Of a stretch of DNA of 64,000 nucleotides, positions 19,818 through 29,259 are shown one piece after another. The stretch is from Phocaeicola massiliensis B84634 = Timone 84634 = DSM 17679 = JCM 13223. GTDB lineage: Bacteria; Bacteroidota; Bacteroidia; Bacteroidales; Bacteroidaceae. Both the position numbers and the translations under genes were made by a program. Within the stretch, counting starts at the first letter, position 1, and each line of letters opens with the position of its first letter. The notes under the pieces were generated by a model that was not told the origin of the DNA, searched no databases, and saw only the letters and a list, made by a program, of their open reading frames with translations. The stretch covers positions 1,615,766 through 1,679,765 of the forward strand of contig NZ_KB905472.1 of assembly GCF_000382445.1 (NCBI RefSeq), in the 5' to 3' direction.

Positions 19818-21065
19818 TTATTTCAATATTAATTTTTCATTATTGCCAAACAATTCATATCCGGAAACAATCACCCGGTCCCCGGGCTTCAACCCTTCGG
19901 TCACCTCATAGTACTGCGGATTTTGCCGTCCGATGCGAATGGGGTGACGAACAGCAAATTTACCACTTTCATCGACAACATACACCCATCTACCTCCGGT
20001 TGTCTGAAAAAAGCCACCGCGAGGAATCAGAACAGCCTTCACCGGATCGCCCAACTGGAGATTGACATGATAAGTCTGCCCGGCACGGATATTCTCCGGA
20101 CGTCCCATAGTAAAACGAAAATCGGTACGAAACTGTCCCTCTTTCACTTCAGGATATACTTTAGTCACTTCCAGCTTATAATTTTCACCATCACGTGTGA
20201 AATCGGCCGGCAACTCCTGAACCACCCGTTCCACATAATGTTCGTCAATTAATGCTTGTACTTTCAAGTCGGCGGTGATGATTTGCCCTATATGCTCGCC
20301 TGCCGCAATGGATTGGCCTATTTGGGCTTCAAGGTTTCCTACCTGTCCGTCTATCGGTGCTTTCACCTTAAGATTCTCCAACCGTTCACGTACCAAAGTA
20401 AGACTGCGTTTCATATTTAGAATATTCTCGTCAAGGCTGGCGATCTGCGTCAGACGAAACAGGCTGTCCTGACGGATACGTTCGTCTAAGATAAGCAATT
20501 GTTCACGGGCCGCTTCATATTCCTCAGTTGCCAACCGGTAATCTTCACGAGCTATCAGTTGTTCTTCCAGTAAACGCCTGTATTGTTCGTAACGCCGTTT
20601 CTTTGTAAGAAACTCTTTATGTATACCGATACGTTCCTGTTTCAGGGCCAGCCGTTCCTGTTCCATACTGATACGGGTATTACGGAGCTCATTTTCCTGA
20701 TAAGCAAGATCAGCTTCACTTTGCATGATGCCAATGTTAAGCAACGGATTGCTTAAACGAAGGATAGCATCTCCTTTCTTTACCATGGCCCCCTCTTCAA
20801 AGAGACGTTCCTCTACCCTTCCTCCTTCAATAGCATCCAGATAAATCATACGGTTGGGAAGTACCTGGCCTATGACACGAATATAATCATTAAACTCACC
20901 TTCCTTGATGGTAGCAATGGTTATCCGGTTCTTTTCCACTGTCATGGAAGAACTGGTATCGCGAAAGAATAAATAAAGAATTAATACTATTAATAAAACA
21001 ACGCCCACCCCACCATAAATTTGTTTCGGAGTAAACCTTTTCTTATGTTCAATCTGTGTATCCAT
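19818..21065 (-). CDS. HlyD/MacA-like periplasmic adaptor of the export operon
   Basis: 415 residues. One TM near the N-terminus (about 15-33, IYGGVGVVLLIVLILYLFF) anchors it in the inner membrane without a lipobox. A first lipoyl half (RVEERLFEEGAMVKKGDAIL) is at about 80-100. A long coiled-coil follows (about 115-215), then the second half (KAPIDGQVGNLEAQIGQSI) and a C-terminal barrel ending in GDRVIVSGYELFGNNEKLILK. It sits between the TolC gene (12 bp) and the first permease (9 bp) and would bridge the ABC pump to TolC. Confidence 0.9.
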   Translation of the reverse strand: MDTQIEHKKRFTPKQIYGGVGVVLLIVLILYLFFRDTSSSMTVEKNRITIATIKEGEFNDYIRVIGQVLPNRMIYLDAIEGGRVEERLFEEGAMVKKGDAILRLSNPLLNIGIMQSEADLAYQENELRNTRISMEQERLALKQERIGIHKEFLTKKRRYEQYRRLLEEQLIAREDYRLATEEYEAAREQLLILDERIRQDSLFRLTQIASLDENILNMKRSLTLVRERLENLKVKAPIDGQVGNLEAQIGQSIAAGEHIGQIITADLKVQALIDEHYVERVVQELPADFTRDGENYKLEVTKVYPEVKEGQFRTDFRFTMGRPENIRAGQTYHVNLQLGDPVKAVLIPRGGFFQTTGGRWVYVVDESGKFAVRHPIRIGRQNPQYYEVTEGLKPGDRVIVSGYELFGNNEKLILK

Positions 21066-21077
21066 ATATTATTTTTA

Positions 21078-22373
21078 TTAAAAACTGCCAGTCCGATAAT
21101 AATCAGCCAAACGCAAAGCCAACTCATACTGCAACCTTGTCCGCACCTGTTCTGCCTTTGCCGAAAGCAAACGATTGCGTGACTCCATCAACTGGAAGAC
21201 TGAAACAAGTCCCTCCTCCCATTTACGTTCCGTCTCTTTCAAGACTTGTGTTTCAGCCTGTACTTGCAGCATAGCCTGCCGATGCTCTTCCCATCCTGCG
21301 TACAACGATAAAGTGACTTGCTCCGTCTCAATACGCAAGTTGTTGTTTTTTGCTTCAATGCGATTACGCACACGCGCTACGTTCAATTTTTTCTTTCTTA
21401 AAGAAGCATAACGATCCAAACCGGTAAATAGTGGGAACGAAACTCCTACGCCAATATATTTATTCCAATGGTCACGTATCTGGTGTAAAGAGAATAAAGA
21501 ATTATAAAAGTCAGACCCCCACGAAAAACGGGCATAAATAGTAGGACTAAACTGTCCGGAAGCAATAGCCAACTCCTTACGCGCAATCCGTTCCCACATT
21601 TCCATTTTCTTATAATCCGGCAAGACACGTGTAGATTGCCAATAAAGTTCATCGGCATTCGTAACAGGCAATGCCAACACACTATCTTCATCCGCACACA
21701 CAACAGCCAATTCCGCGGATGATTTCATCCCTATCAATTCTTTTAAATAGAGAAGCGACATCTTCCGGTTCTTTGCATACGAACTATAACGGAACACATC
21801 TCCCTGATGACGCGCTTTCACTTCCTGAAGATCAGAAGCAGACCGCAAGCCTAATGTCAAAAACGTCTCGGTCTGCTTTAAATAACGTTTGCCCAAAAGC
21901 AACTGCTCTTCGGCCAACTGCAAAAGTTTTTCATCCAATACCACCTTATAATAAGCCTCGACTACTTGGTAAGCCAACTCATTCTGTTTTGCCAGACGGC
22001 TCCACTCCTTTTCCTTTTGCACCAAACGGGTAAAGCGCAAACGGTTGATCCGAGTAAATCCTTCAAATAAGGAAAGGGTAACATCCATGCCCACTGTTCC
22101 CTGATTGTAAGAGTCAGAAGTATACCCGTTAGTGCCGGGATCAATAGAACGGCCTATATGCCTGCCCACTTCTGCCTGTACAGATACGCTAGGCATAAAC
22201 TTTCCCATAGCTGCCACATAATCAGTATGGGCTTCTTGCACTTCTATCTGTGTGTTTTTAAATTCGAGATTATGTTTCCAAGCATAATGTATACAATCGT
22301 CCAGCGTGGTCTGCCCATCTAGAGGCAAAACCAACCCTAACAATACACACACAATTATCATTTTATTTTTCAT
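21078..22373 (-). CDS. TolC-family outer-membrane channel, first gene of the export operon
   Basis: Outer-membrane efflux protein of 431 residues from the start I prefer. The ATG at 22371-22373 begins MKNKMIIVCVLLGLVLPLDG, a good signal peptide with cleavage before QTTLDD. The frame is open to 22445, but the longer version would begin upstream of the sigma-54 promoter at 22402-22417 and has no signal peptide at its own N-terminus, so I reject it. Two OEP repeats are visible: LDDCIHYAWKHNLEFKNTQI at the start and KEELAIASGQFSPTIYARFSW-like sequence in the middle. There is no lipobox, unlike the RND channel at 5390. Confidence 0.88.
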   Translation of the reverse strand: MKNKMIIVCVLLGLVLPLDGQTTLDDCIHYAWKHNLEFKNTQIEVQEAHTDYVAAMGKFMPSVSVQAEVGRHIGRSIDPGTNGYTSDSYNQGTVGMDVTLSLFEGFTRINRLRFTRLVQKEKEWSRLAKQNELAYQVVEAYYKVVLDEKLLQLAEEQLLLGKRYLKQTETFLTLGLRSASDLQEVKARHQGDVFRYSSYAKNRKMSLLYLKELIGMKSSAELAVVCADEDSVLALPVTNADELYWQSTRVLPDYKKMEMWERIARKELAIASGQFSPTIYARFSWGSDFYNSLFSLHQIRDHWNKYIGVGVSFPLFTGLDRYASLRKKKLNVARVRNRIEAKNNNLRIETEQVTLSLYAGWEEHRQAMLQVQAETQVLKETERKWEEGLVSVFQLMESRNRLLSAKAEQVRTRLQYELALRLADYYRTGSF

Positions 22374-22401
22374 ACTTTTTTTACTTTGACGGATAAAGTA
22401 A

Positions 22402-22417
22402 AGCAAATGGCATGCCA
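22402..22417 (-). promoter_or_regulatory. Sigma-54 (-24/-12) promoter of the export operon
   Basis: On the - strand TGGCAT-GCCAT-TTGCT matches the sigma-54 consensus TGGCAC-N5-TTGCW with one difference. GG and GC are ten bases apart, as required. The predicted start site is about 12 bp downstream (near 22390), leaving a leader of about 17 nt before the TolC-family ATG. The divergent neighbour is a sigma-54 activator. Confidence 0.75.
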
Positions 22418-22472
22418 TAAGCATCAAACTATTAATTATCAACAATATATAAATTTAGAATTACCAAATACT

Positions 22473-22487
22473 GTCCATTTCTTAGAC
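22473..22487. promoter_or_regulatory. Operator-like site 1 (enhancer site for the response regulator)
   Basis: GTCCATTTCTTAGAC, first of three 15-bp copies of GTCCA-N5-TAGAC between the divergent export operon and the response regulator. The half-sites GTCCAA and TTAGAC are near inverted repeats. It is about 56 bp upstream of the sigma-54 promoter, a usual range for activator sites. Confidence 0.6.
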
Positions 22488-22495
22488 GCTGTTGC

Positions 22496-22510
22496 GTCCA
22501 ACTCATAGAC
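22496..22510. promoter_or_regulatory. Operator-like site 2
   Basis: GTCCAACTCATAGAC, centred 23 bp from site 1, so the two would lie on nearly the same face of the helix. A weaker half-site ending TTATAGAC is at 22567-22581. Confidence 0.6.
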
Positions 22511-22642
22511 ACTCCCACTCCTATAAAAAGAATAAAAATCGATCACGAGCAGACTTTTACCATGTATTTTAGGTTATAGACACCGACGCTTCACTATAAA
22601 ACTGAATTTAGAGGAGAAACTATTAAATTATCTTCCAAAAAC

Positions 22643-22657
22643 GTCCAATTATTAGAC
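22643..22657. promoter_or_regulatory. Operator-like site 3, next to the response-regulator gene
   Basis: GTCCAATTATTAGAC is the best palindrome of the three. It lies 56 bp before the regulator start codon, so it may serve for autoregulation or as a distal enhancer. Confidence 0.6.
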
Positions 22658-22712
22658 ACCTCATTTGGAGGAACAAGCAAAAGCAAATATCTTTATCCCC
22701 GAAAGCAAATTA

Positions 22713-24050
22713 ATGATGGAAAAAGGAACTATTTTAATTGTAGACGATAACAAAGGAGTACTGGCATCACTGGAACTGTTATTGGAAACAGAATTCAGCG
22801 AAATTAAAACAGCCGGTAATCCTAACCAAATCATATCCATACTCAATACTTCACCGATAGACGTCATCATTCTCGACATGAACTTTTCTGCCGGCATCAA
22901 TAATGGCAACGAAGGCTTGTATTGGCTTAAACGCATCCGAGAAATCGCTCCCACCCTTCCCGTCGTGATGCTCACTGCCTACGGGGACGTGGAATTGGCC
23001 GTCAAAGCACTGAAAAATGAAGCTACCGACTTTTTACTGAAACCATGGGATAATCAAACCCTTGTGCACAAGATAAAAGAAGCATTCGGCAACGGAAAGA
23101 AAAACAAAGTACCTTCCCCTATCCTAGGTCATAAGCCGCAAATGATTGTCGGTCAGTCGCCCGCCATGCAACAACTCATGAAAATGGTCATCAAGGTAGC
23201 ACGCACCGATGCCAATATTCTTATCACCGGCGAAAACGGAACCGGAAAAGAAATGCTGGCACGCGAAATCCACCACCTTTCTCCTCGCCGGAAACAAGAA
23301 ATGGTAACAGTCAACATGGGAGCCATCAGTGAGTCGCTGTTTGAAAGTGAACTTTTCGGGCACGAACGAGGGGCTTTTACCGATGCTTACGAAAGCCGCC
23401 CCGGAAAATTCGAAGCAGCTTCGGGAAGTACCCTCTTTATGGACGAAATCGGTAACCTGCCTTTGGGAATGCAAGCAAAACTGTTAACGGCATTGCAGAA
23501 TAGGAATATCACACGGATAGGTAGCAACAAAGTTATCCCCGTAGACATACGACTGATTTCGGCTACCAACCTCAATATTCAGGAAAGAATAGAATCCGGT
23601 CGTTTCCGTGAAGATTTATTATACAGACTGAATACCATCCATTTAGAACTTCCCCCTTTACGGGAACGCGGAGATGATATACTTTTATTCATAGATTACT
23701 TTATTCGCCGCTATGCCAACAAATACGGACGGAAAGACATTTTTTTGCATGAAAACGCATTAGAAAAGCTCCGTTCCTACCATTGGCCCGGCAATATCCG
23801 CGAACTGCAACATTCCATTGAAAAAGCTATTATTCTATGTGAAGGAAACGTAATCCGCCCCAAAGATATTTTTGTGAAACAGACATGGAGCCCTCAACTA
23901 TCTACAGTAGTCCCCAACTTGGAAGAAGTGGAACGCCAAGCCATTGAAACGGCTATCCGGCAAAATGACGGTAACCTGACCGCAACAGCCGAACAATTGG
24001 GCATCAGCCGCCAGACACTCTACAATAAAATTAAACGATTCAAACTCTGA
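22713..24050 (+). CDS. Sigma-54-dependent response regulator (NtrC type)
   Basis: Receiver, AAA+ and Fis-type helix-turn-helix domains in one chain of about 445 residues. I start at the ATG 22713 (a second ATG follows at once) because the receiver begins there with KGTILIVDDN; the frame is open from 22665. The phospho-acceptor is about Asp55 in VIILDMNF, and FLLKPW carries the receiver lysine. Walker A is GENGTGKE, the sigma-54 contact loop is GAFTDA (not the usual GAFTGA), and Walker B is FMDEIG. The C-terminal helix-turn-helix is NLTATAEQLGISRQTLYNKI. It probably activates the divergent exporter and pairs with the kinase 6 bp downstream. Confidence 0.94.
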   Translation: MMEKGTILIVDDNKGVLASLELLLETEFSEIKTAGNPNQIISILNTSPIDVIILDMNFSAGINNGNEGLYWLKRIREIAPTLPVVMLTAYGDVELAVKALKNEATDFLLKPWDNQTLVHKIKEAFGNGKKNKVPSPILGHKPQMIVGQSPAMQQLMKMVIKVARTDANILITGENGTGKEMLAREIHHLSPRRKQEMVTVNMGAISESLFESELFGHERGAFTDAYESRPGKFEAASGSTLFMDEIGNLPLGMQAKLLTALQNRNITRIGSNKVIPVDIRLISATNLNIQERIESGRFREDLLYRLNTIHLELPPLRERGDDILLFIDYFIRRYANKYGRKDIFLHENALEKLRSYHWPGNIRELQHSIEKAIILCEGNVIRPKDIFVKQTWSPQLSTVVPNLEEVERQAIETAIRQNDGNLTATAEQLGISRQTLYNKIKRFKL

Positions 24051-24056
24051 TATAGT

Positions 24057-25367
24057 ATGTTCTTCAGCCGTCATCTCTATATCGTCATCCTCTGTTATGT
24101 CCTTTTGATTTTGGGTGTAGCCGGAACCGGGCTGGTATTGATCGTCACTCACACCGGGATTATTATAGGATGTTTGATAATAATAATTTCCTTCTTCATA
24201 ACCGGAGCCCTCGTAAAACGGCTAAACAAATCCAATGCCAAACTCAAGCTCTTCTTCGATGCCATAGAAGACAAAGAAAACATGATACAGTTCAATGAAT
24301 ATTCCGGAGATAGGGAAATGAATGCGCTCAGTCGTTCTCTCAACCGTATAAACGAATTGCTTGCCACTGCCAAATCCGACAGCCAAAAACAGGAAAAATT
24401 TTATTATTCTTTACTGGAAGAAATACCAAGCGGTATCATTGCATGGAACTCCGAAGGAAAAATCATACTGGCAAACAGCACGGCACTTTCACTTTTAGGA
24501 TTCGAACAACTGGTTTTTGTCCGACAACTAAAACAACTTTATCCCGAAATAAGAGATTTCCTTCAACAAAATACGGTACAAAAATCGACTGTCATACATT
24601 CCATTGGCAAACGGCAGCTTTCACTCTCTCTAAACTATATGAAACTGGAACCGGAAACAATAACCCTGCTTGCCATCAAAGACATCAGCAATGAGTTGAG
24701 CGAAAAAGAAAGTGAATCATGGAGTAAACTGACGCGTGTGCTCACTCATGAAATCATGAATACCATAGCTCCCATCGTATCACTGGCACAAACACTTTCT
24801 GCCCGTCCCCAAACCGATGAAAAAGTAACACGCGGTCTGAATGTAATACGTGAGCAAAGTGAACGGTTGATGGAATTTACAGCATCTTACCGCCATCTTT
24901 CTTACCTGCCCGATCCGATAAAAAAAACATTCTCGCTGACAACAGCACTCCACAACCTGGAGATACTCTTACAATCGGACTTCGAGACAGCGCACATCCG
25001 GTTCACCCTGCACAGCATCCCAAACGACATAACAGTTGAAGGAGACGAGAAACAACTCTCACAAGTTTTCCTGAACCTTCTTAAGAACAGCATCCAAGCT
25101 TTAGAAGGAAAAATCGGAGGAAAAATAGAAATCAACCTCACCCGATGCGAAAAATTACGCATTTATATAACGGACAACGGAAAAGGAATCCCTCCCGAAC
25201 TACAAGAGAAAATCTTTGTACCTTTCTTCACCACAAAAACAGAAGGAATGGGAATCGGCCTCAGTCTGTGTCAACAAATCATAAAAAAACACGGAGGCAA
25301 TTTCTATTTACAGGAAAGCCAAAAAGGGAAAACGGTTTTTGTCATAGAATGGCCGGAAACTCCCTGA
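24057..25367 (+). CDS. Sensor histidine kinase partner of the sigma-54 response regulator
   Basis: 436 residues. Two closely spaced TMs (about 5-27 and 31-50) leave almost no periplasmic loop, so sensing is probably inside the membrane or in the cytoplasm. A linker and a PAS-like domain (about 120-215, [20 protein letters not shown]) follow. The phospho-acceptor is about His231 in [12 protein letters not shown]; this H-box with Asn-Thr-Ile-Ala-Pro is a NtrB/HPK-like variant. The ATPase N-box is [13 protein letters not shown] and the G-box DNGKGIP. It begins 6 bp after the regulator stop. Confidence 0.93.
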   Translation: MFFSRHLYIVILCYVLLILGVAGTGLVLIVTHTGIIIGCLIIIISFFITGALVKRLNKSNAKLKLFFDAIEDKENMIQFNEYSGDREMNALSRSLNRINELLATAKSDSQKQEKFYYSLLEEIPSGIIAWNSEGKIILANSTALSLLGFEQLVFVRQLKQLYPEIRDFLQQNTVQKSTVIHSIGKRQLSLSLNYMKLEPETITLLAIKDISNELSEKESESWSKLTRVLTHEIMNTIAPIVSLAQTLSARPQTDEKVTRGLNVIREQSERLMEFTASYRHLSYLPDPIKKTFSLTTALHNLEILLQSDFETAHIRFTLHSIPNDITVEGDEKQLSQVFLNLLKNSIQALEGKIGGKIEINLTRCEKLRIYITDNGKGIPPELQEKIFVPFFTTKTEGMGIGLSLCQQIIKKHGGNFYLQESQKGKTVFVIEWPETP

Positions 25368-25420
25368 GTACAGATTTCCACAATATCATTGAATACCACT
25401 TCCTCCGACAATAATATTCA

Positions 25421-25461
25421 TTTTTGTATGGGCAGGCATTATATACCTGCTCATACAAAAA
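25421..25461. terminator. Bidirectional terminator between the kinase and the GNAT/nitrilase gene
   Basis: TTTTTGTATGGGCAGG (25421-25436) pairs with CCTGCTCATACAAAAA (25446-25461) with one G-T pair. T-runs appear on both strands, so it serves both convergent genes. Confidence 0.8.
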
Positions 25462-25463
25462 AC

Positions 25464-26996
25464 TTATTTTTTTACCCTCAGCTCATATAAGTCATGACGG
25501 CGATCGCGCAAATTGCGCACACTACCATAAGTATGCAATTCGTTAAGCAAGTCCAAATCCACATCTGAAACAAGGATCATTTCCGTATTCGGAGTAGCTT
25601 CTGCACGTTTACCATCTGTGGGGAAAGCGAAGTCACAAGGAGTAAATACCCCCGACTGTGCATACTGAATATCCATATTATGCACACGCGGCAAGTTACC
25701 TACACTCCCTGCAATAGCGACAAAACATTCATTCTCAATAGCACGGGCCTGTGCACAAACACGCACACGCGAATATCCGTTTTGTGTATCCGTAAGAAAA
25801 GGCACAAATAGAATCTGCATACCCTGGTCTGCCATAATGCGCGACAGTTCGGGGAATTCAACATCATAGCAAATCAAAATACCAATCTTGGCACAATCGG
25901 TATCAAAAGTCTGCACCATCTTACCTCCCGACAGTCCCCAACTCTTTATCTCGTCCGGAGTGACATGTACTTTTTCATACATTTCATAAGTACCGTCACG
26001 ACGGACAAGGAATCCCACATTATACAGTCCGCCATCTTCCTTTACATAGGGCATACTTCCGGTTATGATATTAATATTATAACTGATTGCCAGGTTGATA
26101 AAACGATCACGCACCTCTTCCGTATATTGCGCCAGCCCGCGGATGCTCTGTGCTTCACCTAAATGGTTGAATTTAGCCATTAACGGTGCATTAAAATATT
26201 CGGGGAAAAGTACAAAATCACTTTTATAATCAGATACGGCATCAACAAAAAATTCCACTTGCTCGAACACATCATCCAATGTCTTGTAGGGACGCATCTG
26301 CCATTGCACCAATCCGACACGAACAGTTGTCTTTTTATCTACATAATCCTGTGTAGGAGGCTGATAATAAATATTATCCCATTGCAACAACGTGGCGCAA
26401 TGCTTAGATTCCTCATCATTAGGAAGATAATTCTTCATGACACGTCTGACGTGAAAGTCATTAGACAACTGGAAAGTCAGTACCGGATCATAAATCTCAC
26501 GCGAACGAACCTTGTCAAGATATTCCTTCGGCCGCATCGTATCGGCATATTTATGGTAATTGGGAATACGTCCGCCAAACATTATCGCCTTCAGGTTTAA
26601 TTTCTCGCAAAGCTCTTTGCGGTATTCATACATACGGCGTGCCAAACGCAATCCGCGATAATCCGGATGAATGAAAACTTCAATGCCATACAATATATTC
26701 CCATTCGGATTATGAGTGCAGAAAGTTTCATTTCCTGTTACTTTGGCATAAGTATGATCTCCTTTCACCATGTCATAATCGACAATAATGGAAAGAGCGC
26801 ATCCCACGATTTTCTCATCTACTACCGTTACTACTTGCCCCTCAGGAAAAATCCTGATCAGCGTTTCAATTTGTTCATGTGTCCAGAAAACATCTTTATC
26901 GGCATATACTCGTTTAAACGATTGCGATAACTGGGCATAATCTTCGATCTGTAAATTTCGGACCTCTACTTTATTTATTTTGTGCATCGGTTCCAT
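25464..26996 (-). CDS. Fused GNAT acetyltransferase / carbon-nitrogen hydrolase
   Basis: 510 residues in two parts. Residues about 10-200 are a GNAT domain with the acetyl-CoA loop region YRGLRLARRMYEYRKELCE. Residues about 225-505 are a nitrilase-superfamily amidase with an intact triad: Glu in LFPEYFNAPLM, Lys in MYEKVHVTPDE, Cys in GILICYDVEFPELSR. Such fusions are widespread in Bacteroidetes and Proteobacteria, but the substrate has not been fixed to my knowledge. A -7 box is 33 bp upstream. It stands alone, divergent from the LruC lipoprotein. Confidence 0.9.
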   Translation of the reverse strand: MEPMHKINKVEVRNLQIEDYAQLSQSFKRVYADKDVFWTHEQIETLIRIFPEGQVVTVVDEKIVGCALSIIVDYDMVKGDHTYAKVTGNETFCTHNPNGNILYGIEVFIHPDYRGLRLARRMYEYRKELCEKLNLKAIMFGGRIPNYHKYADTMRPKEYLDKVRSREIYDPVLTFQLSNDFHVRRVMKNYLPNDEESKHCATLLQWDNIYYQPPTQDYVDKKTTVRVGLVQWQMRPYKTLDDVFEQVEFFVDAVSDYKSDFVLFPEYFNAPLMAKFNHLGEAQSIRGLAQYTEEVRDRFINLAISYNINIITGSMPYVKEDGGLYNVGFLVRRDGTYEMYEKVHVTPDEIKSWGLSGGKMVQTFDTDCAKIGILICYDVEFPELSRIMADQGMQILFVPFLTDTQNGYSRVRVCAQARAIENECFVAIAGSVGNLPRVHNMDIQYAQSGVFTPCDFAFPTDGKRAEATPNTEMILVSDVDLDLLNELHTYGSVRNLRDRRHDLYELRVKK

Positions 26997-27028
26997 AACA
27001 TTTCTTTTTATACCTTAAAATTGGAGAG

Positions 27029-27036
27029 CAAAGTTA
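27029..27036 (-). promoter_or_regulatory. -7 box of the GNAT/nitrilase gene
   Basis: TAACTTTG on the - strand, 33 bp before the start codon, matches TAnnTTTG. Confidence 0.5.
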
Positions 27037-27089
27037 TAAACAAAAAGACAAAAAATAGAAAACAAATAGCTTTTATTTAGATTTTTACT

Positions 27090-27097
27090 TAAATTTG
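27090..27097 (+). promoter_or_regulatory. -7 box of the LruC lipoprotein gene
   Basis: TAAATTTG, 24 bp before the start codon, matches TAnnTTTG. Confidence 0.5.
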
Positions 27098-27120
27098 CCA
27101 ACATCTATAATAATAAATAT

Positions 27121-29190
27121 ATGAAGAACAGGGTCATCTTTTATATGGTATGTACATGCATATCATTATCTTCTTGTTTAGACAAGAATAATCTAAATCT
27201 TTCAGACAGAGACAAAGAAGAAGAATTAGATTTATCATTTGATTTCGGAATGATATCGGAAAAGAAATTGGAAATCACAACTCGTTCCAATAGCGGTTCG
27301 GCAATACCTGACGTTCCATTTTACGTCTATTTGGAAAATCCTTATACAGAAGAAGGAGACCGCCGAACGGATATCTTTCCTCTTTATTCGGGCAAAACGG
27401 CAGAAAGCGGTACTATAAAAGCGACACTCGCTGTACCTAATACAGCAACCACTCTTTATGTTTATACTCCTGTCTCAAGTTTTGAAATGATTCAGACCTG
27501 CGAGATTCAGAATAATATGAATATCACCTTCACCACTACCGGTGTCAATGCCAAATCCGCCAAAGCACGAGCCGGAGGAGAAGGCGTTTTTACCGGAAGA
27601 AGAAATGCTAAAGTGATAGAATCATCTACTAATCTATACTCTTTTTACAACTTTCAACTCACCGATGGTGCCAGTGGAGGAATTATCAATGATGGCAAAT
27701 CAAATGATAAAGAAGTGATTGAAGCCGGAAATACTTTGACTTCAAAAGAAATAACGCTGGCTTCCAATTATTTCCCGGAAAGAGTTACCGTAGAAGATGA
27801 AAAATATTTTGGAGAGAATTATTGTACAGATTTAGAGATAACTCCTCCAGCCAATACAGAAGGAACTTTTCAAGGTGCACACGTATGGGTTACACTAATC
27901 GGTGACGGAGGATTCAGCATAAACAATAATAATGTGGCAAATGCCCTGTGTTACTATACCTATACCGGCAATCTGACAGCCGATGATGCCCAAACGATAC
28001 ACAAAACCATCATCTATCCAAATACTAATACAAAAAGACTGACAAACTCTGCATCGGCAACTATCGGTTCAAAAATTCAATTATTGTATTGGGATGAAAA
28101 AAGCAATCAATATGTCGATACCTTTCCCGAAGGAGTTAAAATAGGCTGGGTCATGATTAGCAATGGAATTATCGGGAATTACAGTAACTATAAAATGATA
28201 GGAAATTATCGTTTTTCCACCTCTATCCTCAATAGTAAAATTGGCAACTTTCCCGGGAACTACACAAATGGTATTACCCGTTGGTGTGAAGAAGCACAAA
28301 TGAACATTGTAGGTATGGAAAATCGTCAGCATAATGATGAGAATGAAAATAATGATAAAGACTACAATGATATTTTGTTCAAAGTCACCTCCGATCCTAT
28401 TATGAAACCCAAAGATGAAATACCGGTTGCCCCCGAAGAATATGTTTCTTCCATCAGCGGCACATTAGCATTTGAAGACAATTGGCCGCAAAAGGGAGAT
28501 TATGATTTCAATGATTTCGTTACTGGTTATTCTTATTCTTTAATAAAAGGAAACAATGATAAAGATGTAAAGGCTATTCGTTTAACATTTATACCAAGGG
28601 CTTTAGGAGCGTCATATAATAGCGGTTTTGGTATTCAATTGCCTATCGAAACCAATAATATAGAAAATGTTACAGGAGGCAACATAGAAAAAGACGAAAC
28701 GAAAGCAACGATTATCATTTATGAAGATACCCGCAAGGATGCATTCGGAGGACACGGCGGTTTTATCAATACACAAAAAGGAAATGCAGAAATAGCAGGA
28801 ACAAAACAAAATGTCTATATTACTTTAAAAAGCAATATAGGACTCAATTCTTTTAAAGATTTCAATCCCTTCATATATGTTGTCAACAGAAATCACGAAA
28901 TACATTTGACTGACAAAGCTCCAACAAGCAAAATGGATATATCTTTATTCGGAAGAGAGGAAGACGATGACTGCTCAATGCCCGAAAAAGGATATTACTA
29001 TCGCATGGATAATGATTACCCATGGGCACTTGATATCCCTTCCTCAAATAATAGTCTCAACAATTTATGGCGATATCCTATAGAAGGAAAAGGAGTAAGT
29101 GAAGCCTATCCCGACTATCTCAATTGGACTTCAGCGTCCGGCCATCATATAAATTGGCTCGATAAACAGAATTCAGCTTACATATATTGA
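27121..29190 (+). CDS. LruC-domain surface lipoprotein
   Basis: 689 residues. The signal peptide ends in a lipobox (LSSC, about Cys19), and a run rich in Asp and Glu follows (SDRDKEEELDLSF), typical of lipoprotein export to the cell surface in Bacteroidetes. The middle is a beta-rich region. NDKDYNDILFKV at about 411 and NWPQKGDYDFNDFVTGY at about 453 are the paired Asp/Asn-rich motifs of DUF4114/LruC proteins, probably calcium-binding. The C-terminal half corresponds to DUF4842. The family is found in Bacteroides and Leptospira; its role is unknown. It is a single gene and noticeably more AT-rich than its neighbours. Confidence 0.85.
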   Translation: MKNRVIFYMVCTCISLSSCLDKNNLNLSDRDKEEELDLSFDFGMISEKKLEITTRSNSGSAIPDVPFYVYLENPYTEEGDRRTDIFPLYSGKTAESGTIKATLAVPNTATTLYVYTPVSSFEMIQTCEIQNNMNITFTTTGVNAKSAKARAGGEGVFTGRRNAKVIESSTNLYSFYNFQLTDGASGGIINDGKSNDKEVIEAGNTLTSKEITLASNYFPERVTVEDEKYFGENYCTDLEITPPANTEGTFQGAHVWVTLIGDGGFSINNNNVANALCYYTYTGNLTADDAQTIHKTIIYPNTNTKRLTNSASATIGSKIQLLYWDEKSNQYVDTFPEGVKIGWVMISNGIIGNYSNYKMIGNYRFSTSILNSKIGNFPGNYTNGITRWCEEAQMNIVGMENRQHNDENENNDKDYNDILFKVTSDPIMKPKDEIPVAPEEYVSSISGTLAFEDNWPQKGDYDFNDFVTGYSYSLIKGNNDKDVKAIRLTFIPRALGASYNSGFGIQLPIETNNIENVTGGNIEKDETKATIIIYEDTRKDAFGGHGGFINTQKGNAEIAGTKQNVYITLKSNIGLNSFKDFNPFIYVVNRNHEIHLTDKAPTSKMDISLFGREEDDDCSMPEKGYYYRMDNDYPWALDIPSSNNSLNNLWRYPIEGKGVSEAYPDYLNWTSASGHHINWLDKQNSAYIY

Positions 29191-29211
29191 TAGAGATTTA
29201 AAACTTTTCAT

Positions 29212-29219
29212 TACCTTTG
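29212..29219 (+). promoter_or_regulatory. -7 box of the type I glutamine synthetase gene
   Basis: TACCTTTG, about 40 bp before the start codon, matches TAnnTTTG. Confidence 0.55.
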
Positions 29220-29259
29220 GGACATTAACCCTAGAACACACTAAAAGAAACAACATACT

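Larger units (their letters stand above)
22374..22712. other. 339-bp divergent control region
   Basis: Between the TolC-family gene and the response regulator. It holds the sigma-54 promoter (22402-22417), three operator-like sites and one half-site. I see no TAnnTTTG box clearly serving the regulator gene. Confidence 0.65.
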
